The notes: generated by a model from the sequence alone, not told the origin. DNA of 64,000 nucleotides from Candidatus Trichorickettsia mobilis (GCF_034366785.1 NZ_CP112932.1:186001-250000), one strand, 5' to 3'; positions 1-10,165 are shown, numbered from the stretch's first letter. Translations and numbers: made by a program.

Positions 1-645
1 TTGTTAAATCCAAATACTAAGCTCACCAAACTTACACTGGTTGCAAATGCTGAATCAATTAACATGGATGTAATGTCAGAGCTTTATCAGGGGATCAAAA
101 GAAGCAATATTACAGAATTTGACTGTAAAGTACTGACACCTACGGATAATAACAATAAAGCGTCAGAATTTATTGACCAGTTAAATAAATTTATTATTAA
201 TAACAATATTACAATTAAGATCTCTATAGATGGTAGGGAAGACAATTCTAGCTCAGAGTTCATAAAGTTTAATAAATTATTGCAAGAACAAGGGATGGAA
301 GATCACATTAAATCGTTTGGGCTTGATATTTGTCGGCGTAAAATTGATTTTAGCAAATTTACCAGTAATTATGAGTGGTTCGAAGTTTTTGTAGGACATA
401 ATATTGCTTTGTTCTCTCAATTATATGATGAGTTGGTATCATACATTGATGCTGAGTTACCGTACTCAAACGCTGCTAATAGTTCATATAATAGAGAAGA
501 GTTGGTTGCAATGCTGAACAGGATGATTGTGGATCATCAGCATTCATCATCTGAAATTCATCATGATAATGTAGAGAATGTAGAAAACATTATGCAACTA
601 TCACCATTAGGTCAACATGATGATCTTAATGAAGATATAGCATAA
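1..645 (+). CDS. C-terminal part of a leucine-rich-repeat-like protein (5-prime partial)
   Basis: The reading frame is open from the first base of the window and ends at a TAA at 643-645, so this is probably the 3-prime end of a longer gene; the TTG at base 1 need not be the start. The opening 45 residues alternate short beta-like and helical stretches (LTKLTLVANA, then ITEFDCKVL), as expected for the last units of a degenerate leucine-rich repeat. The rest is a helical, Asn/Ser-rich tail with no motif I recognise. The style resembles the LRR start of the large protein at 37489-41466. Function is unknown; a host-interaction role is only a guess. Confidence 0.55.
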   Translation: MLNPNTKLTKLTLVANAESINMDVMSELYQGIKRSNITEFDCKVLTPTDNNNKASEFIDQLNKFIINNNITIKISIDGREDNSSSEFIKFNKLLQEQGMEDHIKSFGLDICRRKIDFSKFTSNYEWFEVFVGHNIALFSQLYDELVSYIDAELPYSNAANSSYNREELVAMLNRMIVDHQHSSSEIHHDNVENVENIMQLSPLGQHDDLNEDIA

Positions 646-688
646 TGTGAAGATGCTCTAATAACAGTTATAAATTAATTAATGTCAT

Positions 689-910
689 TATGTAAAGGTC
701 CACTAATTAGTTGTGAGCGTTCAGGGGTTTTTAAAAAAGTCGTCATTGCGAGGGCTTTGCCCGAAGCAATCCAGTTCTTTGTACTAGATTTTCTGGATTG
801 CTTCAGAGCTAAAGCTCTTCGCAATGACGTTGGTCACCAGCTTTTTAAGTAGTATATTGATGTTTAATTTTAAAAACCGTGAATGCTCACAATTAGTTGA
901 CTTTTACATA
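689..910. repeat. Composite palindromic repeat (family 1, full copy)
   Basis: Nested inverted repeats fill this gap. The outer arms start TATGTAAA near 689 and end TTTACATA near 910, followed inward by GTGAGCGTTCA against its imperfect complement near 880-890. The inner palindrome runs from CGTCATTGCG at 741 to GCAATGACG ending at 829, with GAAGCAATCCAG and its complement inside. A shortened copy with the same flanks lies at 63231-63350. It resembles the dispersed palindromes of Rickettsia genomes. I see no gene here. Confidence 0.85.
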
Positions 911-967
911 AATTTCGTGCTACAATTTCACTGATTCATCATATAGACCTTCAATGATTAAAGAGTA

Positions 968-1213
968 ATGTATTCTATATTAAGTCTTTACATATTCCTA
1001 TTAATCCTCAGTATTCTATACTTTCTATACAAGCCAGAAAATCTTTATAAAAAAATTTATATTGCTATTGTAGTAAAAATAAACTTAATAACTTTATTAT
1101 ATTTTCTTTTCTTTTTTGGACATGATAAATATAAAAAAGAGCAGTTACATCATCATTTATTAAGCGAATCAATCAACTTTAACTTAAAAGCAGATAATGG
1201 AACATATAGTTGA
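968..1213 (+). CDS. Small membrane protein upstream of cydA
   Basis: An 81-residue ORF with two predicted hydrophobic segments (about residues 4-20 and 31-50) separated by a short basic loop (KPENLYKK), ending in a polar tail with a His cluster. It starts with ATG a few bases after a purine-rich AAAGAG and overlaps the start of cydA by 17 bases, which suggests co-translation with the bd oxidase. I do not recognise a family. It could be an accessory subunit or assembly factor of the oxidase, or a spurious frame; position and composition favour a real gene. Confidence 0.5.
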   Translation: MYSILSLYIFLLILSILYFLYKPENLYKKIYIAIVVKINLITLLYFLFFFGHDKYKKEQLHHHLLSESINFNLKADNGTYS

Positions 1214-2735
1214 TCTTTCTCGGTTACAATTTGCGATAACCGCAATTTATCATTTTTTATTTGTACCACTTACCCTAGGCTTGGCTTTGCTACTTGCGGT
1301 CATGGAAAGTGTTTATGTGATGTCAGGACATCACATATGGAGAAGCATGACCAAATTCTGGGGGAAGCTTTTTGCCATTAACTTTGCCATGGGAGTAGCT
1401 ACTGGCATTACCATGGAGTTTCAGTTCGGTACAAACTGGGCTTATTTCTCTCATTATGTTGGCGATATTTTTGGTGTTCCTTTAGCCATCGAGGGATTAA
1501 TGGCATTTTTCCTAGAAAGTACTTTCGTCGGTTTATTTTTATTCGGCTGGGACAAAATGAGTAAGTTAGGGCATTTATTATGCACTTGGCTTATGGCTAT
1601 TGGCGCTAATTTTTCAGCATTATGGATTCTTATTGCTAATGGCTGGATGCAGAATCCGGTAGGAGCTGTATTTAATCCTGAATCTATGCGCATGGAAATT
1701 GAATCCATTACTGCTGTAATCTTTAATCCTGTTGCTCAAGCTAAATTTGTGCATACCGTAAGTGCAGGTTATGTTACCGGAGCTATGTTTGTGCTTTCAA
1801 TCAGCTGCTATTACCTATTAGCAGGTAAGTTCACTGAATTTGCAAAAAGATCTATCATAATTTCAAGTAGTTTTGGTTTACTATCCGCTCTATCAGTAGT
1901 AGTCTTAGGTGATGAAAGCGGTTATTTGACTGGTTTTAATCAGAAAATGAAAATGGCAGCCATAGAAGCAATATGGGAAACCGAAAAGGCTCCCGCTCCC
2001 TTCACGTTATTTGGAATTCCTAATCAGGAAAAATTATCAACTGATTATACCATAAAAATACCTTACTTAATGGGAATTATTGGCACCAGATCTTTAGACC
2101 AAGAAATCTTAGGAATTAAGGAGTTAGTTGAAATATCTAAATCTAAAATTATCGCAGGATTAGTTGAATATGAAGTGCTGTTAAGGTTAAAAAACAAAGA
2201 AAGTCAAAATAAATTAGCCGATATTCAATTTCTACGTGAAAATTACTCAAACATTGGCTACGCTTTATTACTCAAGAAATATAGAGTGGATATCTTAAAC
2301 TCTACCCAAGAAGAAATAGATAAGGCAGCATGGTCTAACGTCCCTAAAGTACTACCGTTATTTTTTTCTTTCAGGATAATGGTGGCTTGTGGGGTTTATT
2401 TTATTGTCTTATTTACTCTTACTTTCTATTGGATGAACATATGTAGGAACTTTGAAAAAAAATGGTTATTAAAATTATCACTATTAAGCTTGCCCTTACC
2501 ATGGCTTGCTGCTGAACTCGGATGGATTGTTGCTGAACTTGGCAGGCAACCATGGGCTATTCATGGCATTTTGCCTACATTTTTAGGAGTATCTCCGGTT
2601 AGTAATATTGAAATCATCAGCAGTATTATTGGTTTCGTAGTTCTTTACACTTTGCTATTAGTTATAGATATATTTCTCATGGTTAAGACAGCCAGAACCG
2701 GACCGGAACATTTCTTACAAGATTTAAAGAATTAA
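1197..2735 (+). CDS. cydA: Cytochrome bd ubiquinol oxidase subunit I
   Basis: CydA oxidises ubiquinol and reduces oxygen to water at the inner membrane, making proton-motive force without pumping. The 512 residues match the usual length of the short Q-loop type. Diagnostic residues sit at the positions known from E. coli: H19 and H186 as heme ligands, M395 as the b558 ligand, E99 and E107 in the proton path, and K252/E257 in the quinol loop (GDESGY region). The signature GWIVAELGRQPW is at about 442-453. It opens a cydA-cydB-cydX operon, with cydB 12 bases downstream. High-affinity oxidases like this suit low-oxygen niches inside host cells. Confidence 0.97.
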   Translation: MEHIVDLSRLQFAITAIYHFLFVPLTLGLALLLAVMESVYVMSGHHIWRSMTKFWGKLFAINFAMGVATGITMEFQFGTNWAYFSHYVGDIFGVPLAIEGLMAFFLESTFVGLFLFGWDKMSKLGHLLCTWLMAIGANFSALWILIANGWMQNPVGAVFNPESMRMEIESITAVIFNPVAQAKFVHTVSAGYVTGAMFVLSISCYYLLAGKFTEFAKRSIIISSSFGLLSALSVVVLGDESGYLTGFNQKMKMAAIEAIWETEKAPAPFTLFGIPNQEKLSTDYTIKIPYLMGIIGTRSLDQEILGIKELVEISKSKIIAGLVEYEVLLRLKNKESQNKLADIQFLRENYSNIGYALLLKKYRVDILNSTQEEIDKAAWSNVPKVLPLFFSFRIMVACGVYFIVLFTLTFYWMNICRNFEKKWLLKLSLLSLPLPWLAAELGWIVAELGRQPWAIHGILPTFLGVSPVSNIEIISSIIGFVVLYTLLLVIDIFLMVKTARTGPEHFLQDLKN

Positions 2736-2747
2736 TGGTGATTTTTT

Positions 2748-3884
2748 ATGTTAGATTTTGAAACTCTAAGGATAATTTGGTGGCTTCTTCTTGGCGTACT
2801 ATTGATAGGATTTGCTATTCTCGGTGGTATTGATCTCGGAGTAGCAACTCTACTACCTTATGTTTCTAAACAAGATATTGAACGAAGAATAGTTTTAAAT
2901 ACTATTGCTCCAACTTGGGAAGGTAACCAGGTTTGGTTTATACTAGGAGGTGGAGCAATTTTTGCCGCTTGGCCAACTGTATATGCTGTTACTTTTTCTA
3001 ATTTTTACTTTGCTTTACTTTTAATTCTTATAGCTTTAATTTTAAGACCTGTAGGCTTGGATTTTCGTAGCAAAATCGAATGTCCGATTTGGCGTAAATT
3101 ATGGGATATAGCCATAAATATTAGCGGCATAGTACCAAGCTTGGTTTTTGGAGTAGCGGTTGGAAACGTGCTTCAAGGTATCGATTTTGACTTGGATGAA
3201 TTTATGTTCATAAAAAATTCTACAGGATTTTGGGCCTTATTTTCACCATTTACTTTATTATGCGGAGTCACCAGCCTATCAATGATAGTTTCACAGGGAG
3301 CGGCCTTTTTAGTATTAAAAACTGAAGCAGATATCCAAGATCGCGCTAAAACAATACTGAAAATAACTCCTATTTTAACTTTATTATTATTTATTATTGG
3401 TGGGTGGTGTATATCTAAAATGAATGGATTTTCAATTATTGGAGATCTAGCTCATGACGCATCGAGTGATCCTCACGGCAAATTAGTTAAAATGTGTCCT
3501 GGTGCCTGGCTAGAAAATTATAGTAAAACACCTTGGTTTCTGACTGCTCCGATATTAGGAGCAAGCGGCGCAATAATGACCTGGATATTGGCTCTCTTAA
3601 GAAAATATAGCCTAGTGATTATCACTAATTCATTATCAATTCTAGGAATTATTTCCACTGTCGGTTTATCGATGTTTCCTTTTATTCTACCGTCAAAAAT
3701 TAATTATACAGCAAGTTTAACCGTATGGGATGCTTCCAGCAGTCAAACCTCACTATTTATAATGTTGCTTGCAGTTATTATATTCATGCCTATAATATTA
3801 TTCTACACATCTTGGGCTTATAAAATAATGTTTGGCAAGGTAACAGAAAAACATGTTAAATCTAAACCTCACGAGGTATATTAA
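2748..3884 (+). CDS. cydB: Cytochrome bd ubiquinol oxidase subunit II
   Basis: The 378-residue membrane protein has the CydB opening (IIWWLLLGVLLIGFAILGG followed by DLG) and the conserved PTWEGNQVWFILGGGAIFAAWP block near residues 50-70. CydB is the heme-free partner of CydA and stabilises the complex. About nine hydrophobic segments are visible. It follows cydA closely and its TAA stop overlaps the ATG of cydX (TAATG), so translation is probably coupled. Nothing is truncated. Confidence 0.97.
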   Translation: MLDFETLRIIWWLLLGVLLIGFAILGGIDLGVATLLPYVSKQDIERRIVLNTIAPTWEGNQVWFILGGGAIFAAWPTVYAVTFSNFYFALLLILIALILRPVGLDFRSKIECPIWRKLWDIAINISGIVPSLVFGVAVGNVLQGIDFDLDEFMFIKNSTGFWALFSPFTLLCGVTSLSMIVSQGAAFLVLKTEADIQDRAKTILKITPILTLLLFIIGGWCISKMNGFSIIGDLAHDASSDPHGKLVKMCPGAWLENYSKTPWFLTAPILGASGAIMTWILALLRKYSLVIITNSLSILGIISTVGLSMFPFILPSKINYTASLTVWDASSSQTSLFIMLLAVIIFMPIILFYTSWAYKIMFGKVTEKHVKSKPHEVY

Positions 3885-4003
3885 TGTGGTATTTTTCTTG
3901 GATTCTAGGTATAGGTTTAGCTTGTACTTTTAGTATTTTAAATGCTCTTTGGTTTGAATTAAATTCTTTCACTGAAGCTGATAAATCTGAGGATGCTCAA
4001 TAA
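3884..4003 (+). CDS. cydX: Cytochrome bd oxidase small subunit CydX
   Basis: A 39-residue ORF begins at the ATG overlapping the cydB stop. Its start, MWYFSWILG followed by a hydrophobic helix and the short tail FTEADKSEDAQ, matches the known CydX pattern (MWYFAWILG in E. coli, from memory). CydX is a single-helix subunit that packs against CydA and is needed for heme stability and activity. Its size explains why automated ORF calling often misses it. The position directly after cydB is the canonical one. Confidence 0.93.
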   Translation: MWYFSWILGIGLACTFSILNALWFELNSFTEADKSEDAQ

Positions 4004-4061
4004 AGTACTTAGGCATTGCATACAAAATTTTAATGAGCTTATTTAAGTATTTTTTGTCTGC

Positions 4062-4120
4062 AAAATAACAAAGATTCTTTGAAATAGATAAACTATTCCT
4101 GCAAAATCTTTGTTATTTTT
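4062..4120. terminator. Hairpin between the cyd operon and the MFS gene
   Basis: AAAATAACAAAGATT at 4062-4076 is complementary to AATCTTTGTTATTTT at 4105-4119, and a T run follows on the plus strand. It lies about 60 bases after cydX, so it is a plausible rho-independent terminator, although the stem is AT-rich and the loop is long (about 28 bases). Confidence 0.5.
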
Positions 4121-4177
4121 CAACTAAAAACCATTATAAATAATCTGAAGTAAAATTTTGTTCACAGAGCCTAATTA

Positions 4178-5440
4178 ATGAAAATTTCTGCACTTATTAT
4201 TGCTTTTCTGGCAACTCTTATTCAATGTTATGATTACGCACTTTTTGGCCTTTCTGCAGCACAACTTGCCAAAAACTTTATGCCTCATCATCATGAAACT
4301 GAACAATTACTACATTTCTTCACAATATTTAGTATAGCAGTAATAGCTCGCCCACTAGGATCAATAATCTTTGGTATGATTGGAGATAATTATGGCCGAG
4401 TTAATTCAGTCAAAATAGCAGCTGGCATCGCTGCTATTTCTACTGGTTGCATTGGTCTTATGCCAGGTTTTGAAATTATTGGCTGGTGCGCCACTATTTT
4501 GCTTACTATCTGTCGAATGACTTTCTTAATGAGCCTTGCTGGAGAAATTGATGCAACCAGGATTTATGTTGCAGAAAAAATAGGAGTTAAACATCGTAAT
4601 CTTGCCAATGGCATTGTCTCTTTCTATAGCCAGATAGGAGCTCTACTTGCAGCTACCAGCTACCATATGACAGCTAACGCTGAAATAACAGATTTATGGC
4701 GAATCAATTTCATTATTGGTGGAGTAGCCGGAGCTCTTATTATCTTGATGAGACGCTATTTTCAAGAAAGCGATGAATTCTTAAACTTTAAGGCTAAAAC
4801 ACAAGACCATAGAGGTCTGGATTCAGAAATTATTACTCTAATTAAGGCTCACAAACTACAATTTTTCTTAAGCATCCTTATTAATGGTTGTAATGGTGGT
4901 ATCTATCATTTTTTAATAATTTTCTTTGCTACTTTTGCTTCAAAAATAGCATATATAATAAATAGCACCCAAGCACAATTTGCTAATATTTGCTTTATTG
5001 CTACTTATGCTATTGCTTCAGTACTATCTGGATTTATCGCCGATAAATTCAGTGCTAAAAAACAAATTATTACTGCTTTAACTGTTTCTATAATCATTAT
5101 CACCATTATCATTATATTGTCTGGCTTTGGAATAACTGACTCTACCTTATATATAATAATGCTATTAGTAGGCTTATTGCCTTTTTATGTAGTGCCACTG
5201 CAAATTATCATTCAATCAATGTTTAGTATCGGGATCAAGATGCGCATGTGCAGTCTTTCACATTCTATAGGCAGTATGTTATTATCAAGTACTACGCCAT
5301 TTTTTTGTATGTTATTATGGAAATATACCGGCTCTATAACTATTATATTTAGTTTTTTATTAACATTGATTGCTATTCTATTAGGCGCTGTAACTTTCTG
5401 CTACTCAACTGCATTAATTGCCGCTAACAAGTCACCATAA
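4178..5440 (+). CDS. MFS transporter, ProP-like (osmolyte/proton symporter family)
   Basis: The 420-residue protein has about 12 hydrophobic segments and the MFS signature between helices 2 and 3 (GMIGDNYGRVNSVK, about 67-80), plus a second, weaker copy (GFIADKFSAKKQ) in the C-terminal half. The pattern and length match the metabolite:H+ symporter family that includes ProP, which is multiplied in Rickettsia. The true substrate cannot be read from sequence. Its last 40 bases overlap the 3-prime end of the convergent dsbD gene. Confidence 0.8.
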   Translation: MKISALIIAFLATLIQCYDYALFGLSAAQLAKNFMPHHHETEQLLHFFTIFSIAVIARPLGSIIFGMIGDNYGRVNSVKIAAGIAAISTGCIGLMPGFEIIGWCATILLTICRMTFLMSLAGEIDATRIYVAEKIGVKHRNLANGIVSFYSQIGALLAATSYHMTANAEITDLWRINFIIGGVAGALIILMRRYFQESDEFLNFKAKTQDHRGLDSEIITLIKAHKLQFFLSILINGCNGGIYHFLIIFFATFASKIAYIINSTQAQFANICFIATYAIASVLSGFIADKFSAKKQIITALTVSIIIITIIIILSGFGITDSTLYIIMLLVGLLPFYVVPLQIIIQSMFSIGIKMRMCSLSHSIGSMLLSSTTPFFCMLLWKYTGSITIIFSFLLTLIAILLGAVTFCYSTALIAANKSP

Positions 5441-7347
5441 AATACAAGTGATGGCAACATGATTCCTTGCGGCACTTTTGGTCCGTATACTTTATTAAAA
5501 GGTATACCATAAGACTGGTTGCTTGATAAATAATCCTGAATATTCTGATCAAAATTAGTATAGTCAGCACGCATAGCAATAATCTTTTTAGTCCTAAATA
5601 GCTTAACTGTTTTATCGCGATCCCAAACAATTAATTTATTAAATTTACAAGTACCACACCAGGCTGCAGTAATATCTATTACTACTATTCTCCCTTGATC
5701 GACTAATTTAGTAATTTCTTTCTGATCAAATGGCTGCCAAACACTATTTACCGCAATATTATGCTGTAAATCCTCGTTATAAGCCATATTAGGCAGATAT
5801 AGGGCACAAGCCACTATCATAATAGCTATCGGTAATTTTGCTATAGGTCTTGCAATTTGACCTTTATTATTTTCAAGCACAAATTTTAATAACAGCAATA
5901 ATAATGCTAAACCTATTACCGCTCGCAAATCCATTTGTTCATATAATATATTACATAACCATACTAAAGTAGCGATTAGTAAGATTGCGATAATTTTTTT
6001 AATTAAAACCATCCATTTACCAGGCTTAGGTAGCCAAATTATCAATTTTGGACAGAATATTAATAACCAATACGGAGTACCGAAACCAAAACCGGCAACC
6101 ATAAATATTATAATAACCGATATATTATTATTGCAACTCAAAGCAAAAGCCATTGCCGTTCCTAAAAAAGGTGCAGTACATGGGGTAGATAATATACTAG
6201 CAACTATTCCACCAAAAAAATCACCGAAATAATTATTCTTAATGTGATATTTACTAAGCATATTTCTTAATCCTGACGGTAGATCAATATTTACTCGATC
6301 CAGGCAAGAACTAATAAATATTGTAAGGATTATAGTCAAAAATATAATGAACACTGGACTCTGAAAATGTATACCCAGACCAAATTGCTTGCCAGAAGCC
6401 TTCAATGCAATAGTAATTAAAGCTAACGAAAAGAAGCTGCAAAGAATTCCTAATAAAGATAAAGCCAATGATCTTTTTTTGTTAGCAGAACTTCTAGTAA
6501 AAGATAATAATTTTAACGATAGTACTGGTAGTACACAAGGCATAAAATTTAAAATCAAACCACCAATAAAAGCACTAAATAACGCTATCCAAAAATTTAA
6601 GTCAAATAATAACATCGTTTTAATCCCTGGTATTATAATGTTGGTAGCAAGATCAGTTTTATTTGAGTATACTTCAAACTTCTGACCTTCGATATTATTA
6701 TACTGTTTATGGTCAATAAAAAACCTTACTAAAAAATCACGATCAGTTTTTTTAACTACCTTGGTATGTTTAATAAAATTGAGATCTAATTGATTGACCA
6801 CAAAATCTGGAATATCATCTATTGGTTCAGAAAAACTGGCAACAAAGCTCATATTCTGACCATTATTCGACACTTCACTAATGCTAAAAGTCTTTAACTC
6901 TGAAAAATCAGAATTAATATTTATCAACTGTTCTAATTTCTCCGTAATCGGTATACACTGGTCTTTGCATAACAAATAGCTGATAGTTGCTTTCAATAAA
7001 ATCGGTGAATTCTTATCAATTGCTCTTACATATACCGGTATTGATACTTTCCCAGTGTAATAATAATCTTCTATACTACCAGAATTCACTGATATATTAG
7101 GAAATGGCCAGATAATTTTATATTGTAACAAATTATGTGATTCAGAAAAATCAATGTTGGTCGGCAAACCATTTACGCCAGCATATAACCAGTAAATCTT
7201 ACTATTATCCAAGTTTATGTGGAATAAAACTTTACCAACTCCTTTTTCCATTTTAAAATGCAAAGTAGTAGCATTAACTTGTAATGCAGTTATTAATACT
7301 ATGATAAAATAATAAATTTTTTTTGCCATCAGCTTAGTAAGTGCCAT
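5401..7347 (-). CDS. dsbD: Thiol:disulfide interchange protein DsbD
   Basis: DsbD moves electrons from cytosolic thioredoxin across the inner membrane to periplasmic thiol proteins. The 648 residues carry, in order, a signal peptide (about 1-26), a periplasmic N-terminal domain with a C127/C131 pair (CKDQC), an 8-helix membrane core with C271 (FMPCVLPV) and C390 (STPCTAPF), and a C-terminal thioredoxin domain with C564-G-T-C567. All three redox pairs are intact. An ATG at codon 7 (7329) is an equally good start. The TlpA-like protein at 12495 and CcmG-type proteins are plausible partners. Confidence 0.9.
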   Translation of the reverse strand: MALTKLMAKKIYYFIIVLITALQVNATTLHFKMEKGVGKVLFHINLDNSKIYWLYAGVNGLPTNIDFSESHNLLQYKIIWPFPNISVNSGSIEDYYYTGKVSIPVYVRAIDKNSPILLKATISYLLCKDQCIPITEKLEQLININSDFSELKTFSISEVSNNGQNMSFVASFSEPIDDIPDFVVNQLDLNFIKHTKVVKKTDRDFLVRFFIDHKQYNNIEGQKFEVYSNKTDLATNIIIPGIKTMLLFDLNFWIALFSAFIGGLILNFMPCVLPVLSLKLLSFTRSSANKKRSLALSLLGILCSFFSLALITIALKASGKQFGLGIHFQSPVFIIFLTIILTIFISSCLDRVNIDLPSGLRNMLSKYHIKNNYFGDFFGGIVASILSTPCTAPFLGTAMAFALSCNNNISVIIIFMVAGFGFGTPYWLLIFCPKLIIWLPKPGKWMVLIKKIIAILLIATLVWLCNILYEQMDLRAVIGLALLLLLLKFVLENNKGQIARPIAKLPIAIMIVACALYLPNMAYNEDLQHNIAVNSVWQPFDQKEITKLVDQGRIVVIDITAAWCGTCKFNKLIVWDRDKTVKLFRTKKIIAMRADYTNFDQNIQDYLSSNQSYGIPFNKVYGPKVPQGIMLPSLVFYGDLLAAINAVE

Positions 7348-7439
7348 TGAATGTTAATCAATATATTATTATATTTCTGGCTATAGCAATTTGTATCTAC
7401 ATATTGAGCAGATTTTTTTAATTTTTTAAAATAAAATTT

Positions 7440-8018
7440 ATGGAAGACCAAACCTTTAACAATTTATCTGGCAAAGTGCTTATTGCTAGTCCATATACAC
7501 TTTACAGTGATGTATTTCATAAATCATTAATTTATATATTATCTCATACTCCTGACGGTGGTGCATCAGGACTTATTGTTAACCATTTAATGAGCCGCAT
7601 GCCTTTAAAATCACTGTTTCATTCGGTAAATGACACTGATCCTAATATAAACAACATGATTTTGTCCATCTATCTCGGTGGACCAATAGAACTTGAGAAA
7701 GGTTTTTTTCTGCATTCTGACGAGTATGATAAAAATCTATTATTTAAATCACAAAATAACATCGCTATAAGTTCGAATACCGATATTCTTAAAGATATTG
7801 CAGCAGGTGTCGGCCCTAAACATAGTTTATTTATTGTTGGTTATACTGCCTGGAAAGCAGGACAATTAGAGCTTGAACTTGAAAATAATTTCTGGATCGT
7901 ATCAGAGTGTAACCCAGAATTAATTTTTTCAGAAGCTAATGATCAAAAATGGCATGTAGCTCTAAAAAACCTTGGCATCGATGATGCACATTTTTCTGCG
8001 AAATTAGGTCATTGTTAG
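7440..8018 (+). CDS. YqgE/AlgH family protein (UPF0301)
   Basis: The 192-residue cytosolic protein begins GKVLIASPYTLYSDVFHKSL and continues ILSHTPDGGASGLIVN, the hallmark of the YqgE/AlgH (DUF179) fold; GGP and GYTAWKAGQLE further on are also typical. The family is widespread in Proteobacteria and its molecular role is not settled. Length is normal. It is divergent from dsbD, with 92 bases between the two starts. Confidence 0.9.
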   Translation: MEDQTFNNLSGKVLIASPYTLYSDVFHKSLIYILSHTPDGGASGLIVNHLMSRMPLKSLFHSVNDTDPNINNMILSIYLGGPIELEKGFFLHSDEYDKNLLFKSQNNIAISSNTDILKDIAAGVGPKHSLFIVGYTAWKAGQLELELENNFWIVSECNPELIFSEANDQKWHVALKNLGIDDAHFSAKLGHC

Positions 8019-8053
8019 AATTGCTTTGATTTCTGACGAGAAATTTCCTAGTG

Positions 8054-9859
8054 TTAAGGGTTTTCTGCGATTAACCCAGTAATCTGTGACTGCCATAATT
8101 TTTTATATAGCTCACCTTGATCTAAGAGTTCTTTATGAGTCCCTTCTTCAACGATAATACCGTCATTAAATACTAAAATCTTATCCATGTGTAACAAAGT
8201 TGCTAATCGATGAGCGATAATAATCACAGTTTTATTATGCATCAAATATTTTAAAGAATCCTGAATCAGGTTTTCAGTGGCACTATCTAAACTACTAGTA
8301 GCTTCATCAAGAATTAGTATTGGGGCATTCTTTAAAATTGCTCGAGCAATTATCACTCTCTGTCTTTGTCCACCCGATAAATTATTGCCTCGTTCTCCAC
8401 ATAATGTATTATATCCATCAGGCAATTTCGCAATAAATTCATGAATATAAGCAGCTCTGGCCGCTTCAATTACTTCTTCATCAGTTGCATTTCTTTTGCC
8501 ATAACGAATATTTTCCATAATAGTACGATGAAATAAAATTGGTTCTTGCGGAATAATACTTACACTTGCTCGTAATGAATCTTGAGTTACATCTTTAATA
8601 TTTTGTCCGTCAATAAGAATAGAACCATCTTTTATATCATATAATCTAGTGATTAAATTAACAAAAGTTGTTTTACCAGAACCAGAAAACCCCACTAAAC
8701 CAACTTTCTGTTTAGCACTAATGAGCATTGACTTGTTACTAAATATTTTATTATTCTGATAGTAGAAAGTAACATTTCTAAACTCAATTTCCCCTTTTAA
8801 AGCTTGTAATATTTTAGCTTGCTCGCTATCTATAACAATATAAGGCTGAATTAAAGTCATGCTTTGATGGAAAGCACCGAATTCTTCAAATAAATCTCCT
8901 ACTTCCTCAGTTAGCTCCCAAATATCATCAGCCACTGCCATACATAAAGTTAAAACCAATACACAATCACCAATAGTTATAATCAATTGACCTCTAAGTA
9001 TTGATATACGGTAGATAATTGTAAAAATCATTATTGAGCATGATAACCCTAATACATAACGTAGTTTTAACATAAACCACTGCATTACTTGATCACTCTT
9101 CACTGCCTCATTAATATAATGATTTAAATAACGACGTTCAAATTTATGAGAAGTAAACATTCTAATTGCACTGATATTGGCTACGGCGTCAACAATTTTA
9201 CCGGCTACTTGTGATTTATGTTTGGCGTAATTAGTAGAATATCTATTGATTATTCGAGAGAAACCTATACTTAGACCAATAAATACACAAACCCAGATAA
9301 AAAAAATCGTTGCTATTTGATAATGCACACTATACATCGCAATTAGTGCAAAAATAATCACCGCAAATTTACGAATAAGTTTTTCACTTAATATGGCAAA
9401 TACCATTTCTAAGGATCTTGATCCCTCTGTTATTCTATTAGTAATATGACCAGCTAAATTATCTTGGAAAAATTTATGGTGATAATATTGAGTATAATTA
9501 TATAACTCATCTACTATCTTTCCTTTGACTATTGGCATAGTTTTTAACCATAAATAATCATAGACACGCCCCATTAAATTTATGCTTTCCCACCACACTC
9601 CATACATAATAGCCCAAAAAAGCATTAAAGTAGGAAGCGCAGCAGCTTCAAGATCACCAGCTTCCTCTATCAAATCTGTGATATTTTTAAGTAATATGCT
9701 ATCAATTGCTGGAATAATGCCAAATAATACACATAATAACATTATGCATATTACTGGTATCTTGCTTAGACCAAGAAAAAAAATACTTAACTTAATCGAA
9801 GAATTTGATAAAGATGTTCTCAGCAACATAAATCTACAACTACATGACAAAAGGGTCAT
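8054..9859 (-). CDS. ABC exporter, fused permease and ATPase
   Basis: A half-size exporter of up to 601 residues: about six membrane helices in the first 330 residues, then a nucleotide-binding domain with Walker A GFSGSGKT (about 393-400), signature LSGGQRQR, Walker B ILILDEATSSLD and the switch His in IIAHR. It probably works as a homodimer exporting a hydrophobic substrate, but the substrate cannot be told. The first ten residues (MTLLSCSCRF) are unusual and a start at the second Met (9829) is more likely. It differs from the MsbA-like gene at 29393. Confidence 0.88.
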   Translation of the reverse strand: MTLLSCSCRFMLLRTSLSNSSIKLSIFFLGLSKIPVICIMLLCVLFGIIPAIDSILLKNITDLIEEAGDLEAAALPTLMLFWAIMYGVWWESINLMGRVYDYLWLKTMPIVKGKIVDELYNYTQYYHHKFFQDNLAGHITNRITEGSRSLEMVFAILSEKLIRKFAVIIFALIAMYSVHYQIATIFFIWVCVFIGLSIGFSRIINRYSTNYAKHKSQVAGKIVDAVANISAIRMFTSHKFERRYLNHYINEAVKSDQVMQWFMLKLRYVLGLSCSIMIFTIIYRISILRGQLIITIGDCVLVLTLCMAVADDIWELTEEVGDLFEEFGAFHQSMTLIQPYIVIDSEQAKILQALKGEIEFRNVTFYYQNNKIFSNKSMLISAKQKVGLVGFSGSGKTTFVNLITRLYDIKDGSILIDGQNIKDVTQDSLRASVSIIPQEPILFHRTIMENIRYGKRNATDEEVIEAARAAYIHEFIAKLPDGYNTLCGERGNNLSGGQRQRVIIARAILKNAPILILDEATSSLDSATENLIQDSLKYLMHNKTVIIIAHRLATLLHMDKILVFNDGIIVEEGTHKELLDQGELYKKLWQSQITGLIAENP

Positions 9860-10165
9860 TATAACAGATGTTACATTGTATGGATAGATACTTGCTTATT
9901 AATTTCATAAATTTACCATTACTTGGTCTTGCTACATATGATAACTTTTCACTTCTTTATTACTACCCAACCGTAAGAGATATTAAGATTAATAATAGCA
10001 TTAAACTAAAATTCTCAGTATAGATGAGTTTTTAACTTTTTAATATCATCATTATTTTTCAATAATAATCATGACCTATAACAGTTATCTATTGCTAAAT
10101 TTAACGATCTATAGTTAAATAATTAAATAAACTACCTTGATTATGGTAAGTAAAAATGATACAAA

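Noticed and set aside
9880-10023. 47-residue plus-strand ORF (MDRYLLINFINLPLLG...)
   Set aside because: Residues look fairly protein-like, but there is no ribosome-binding site, neighbour or family to support it.
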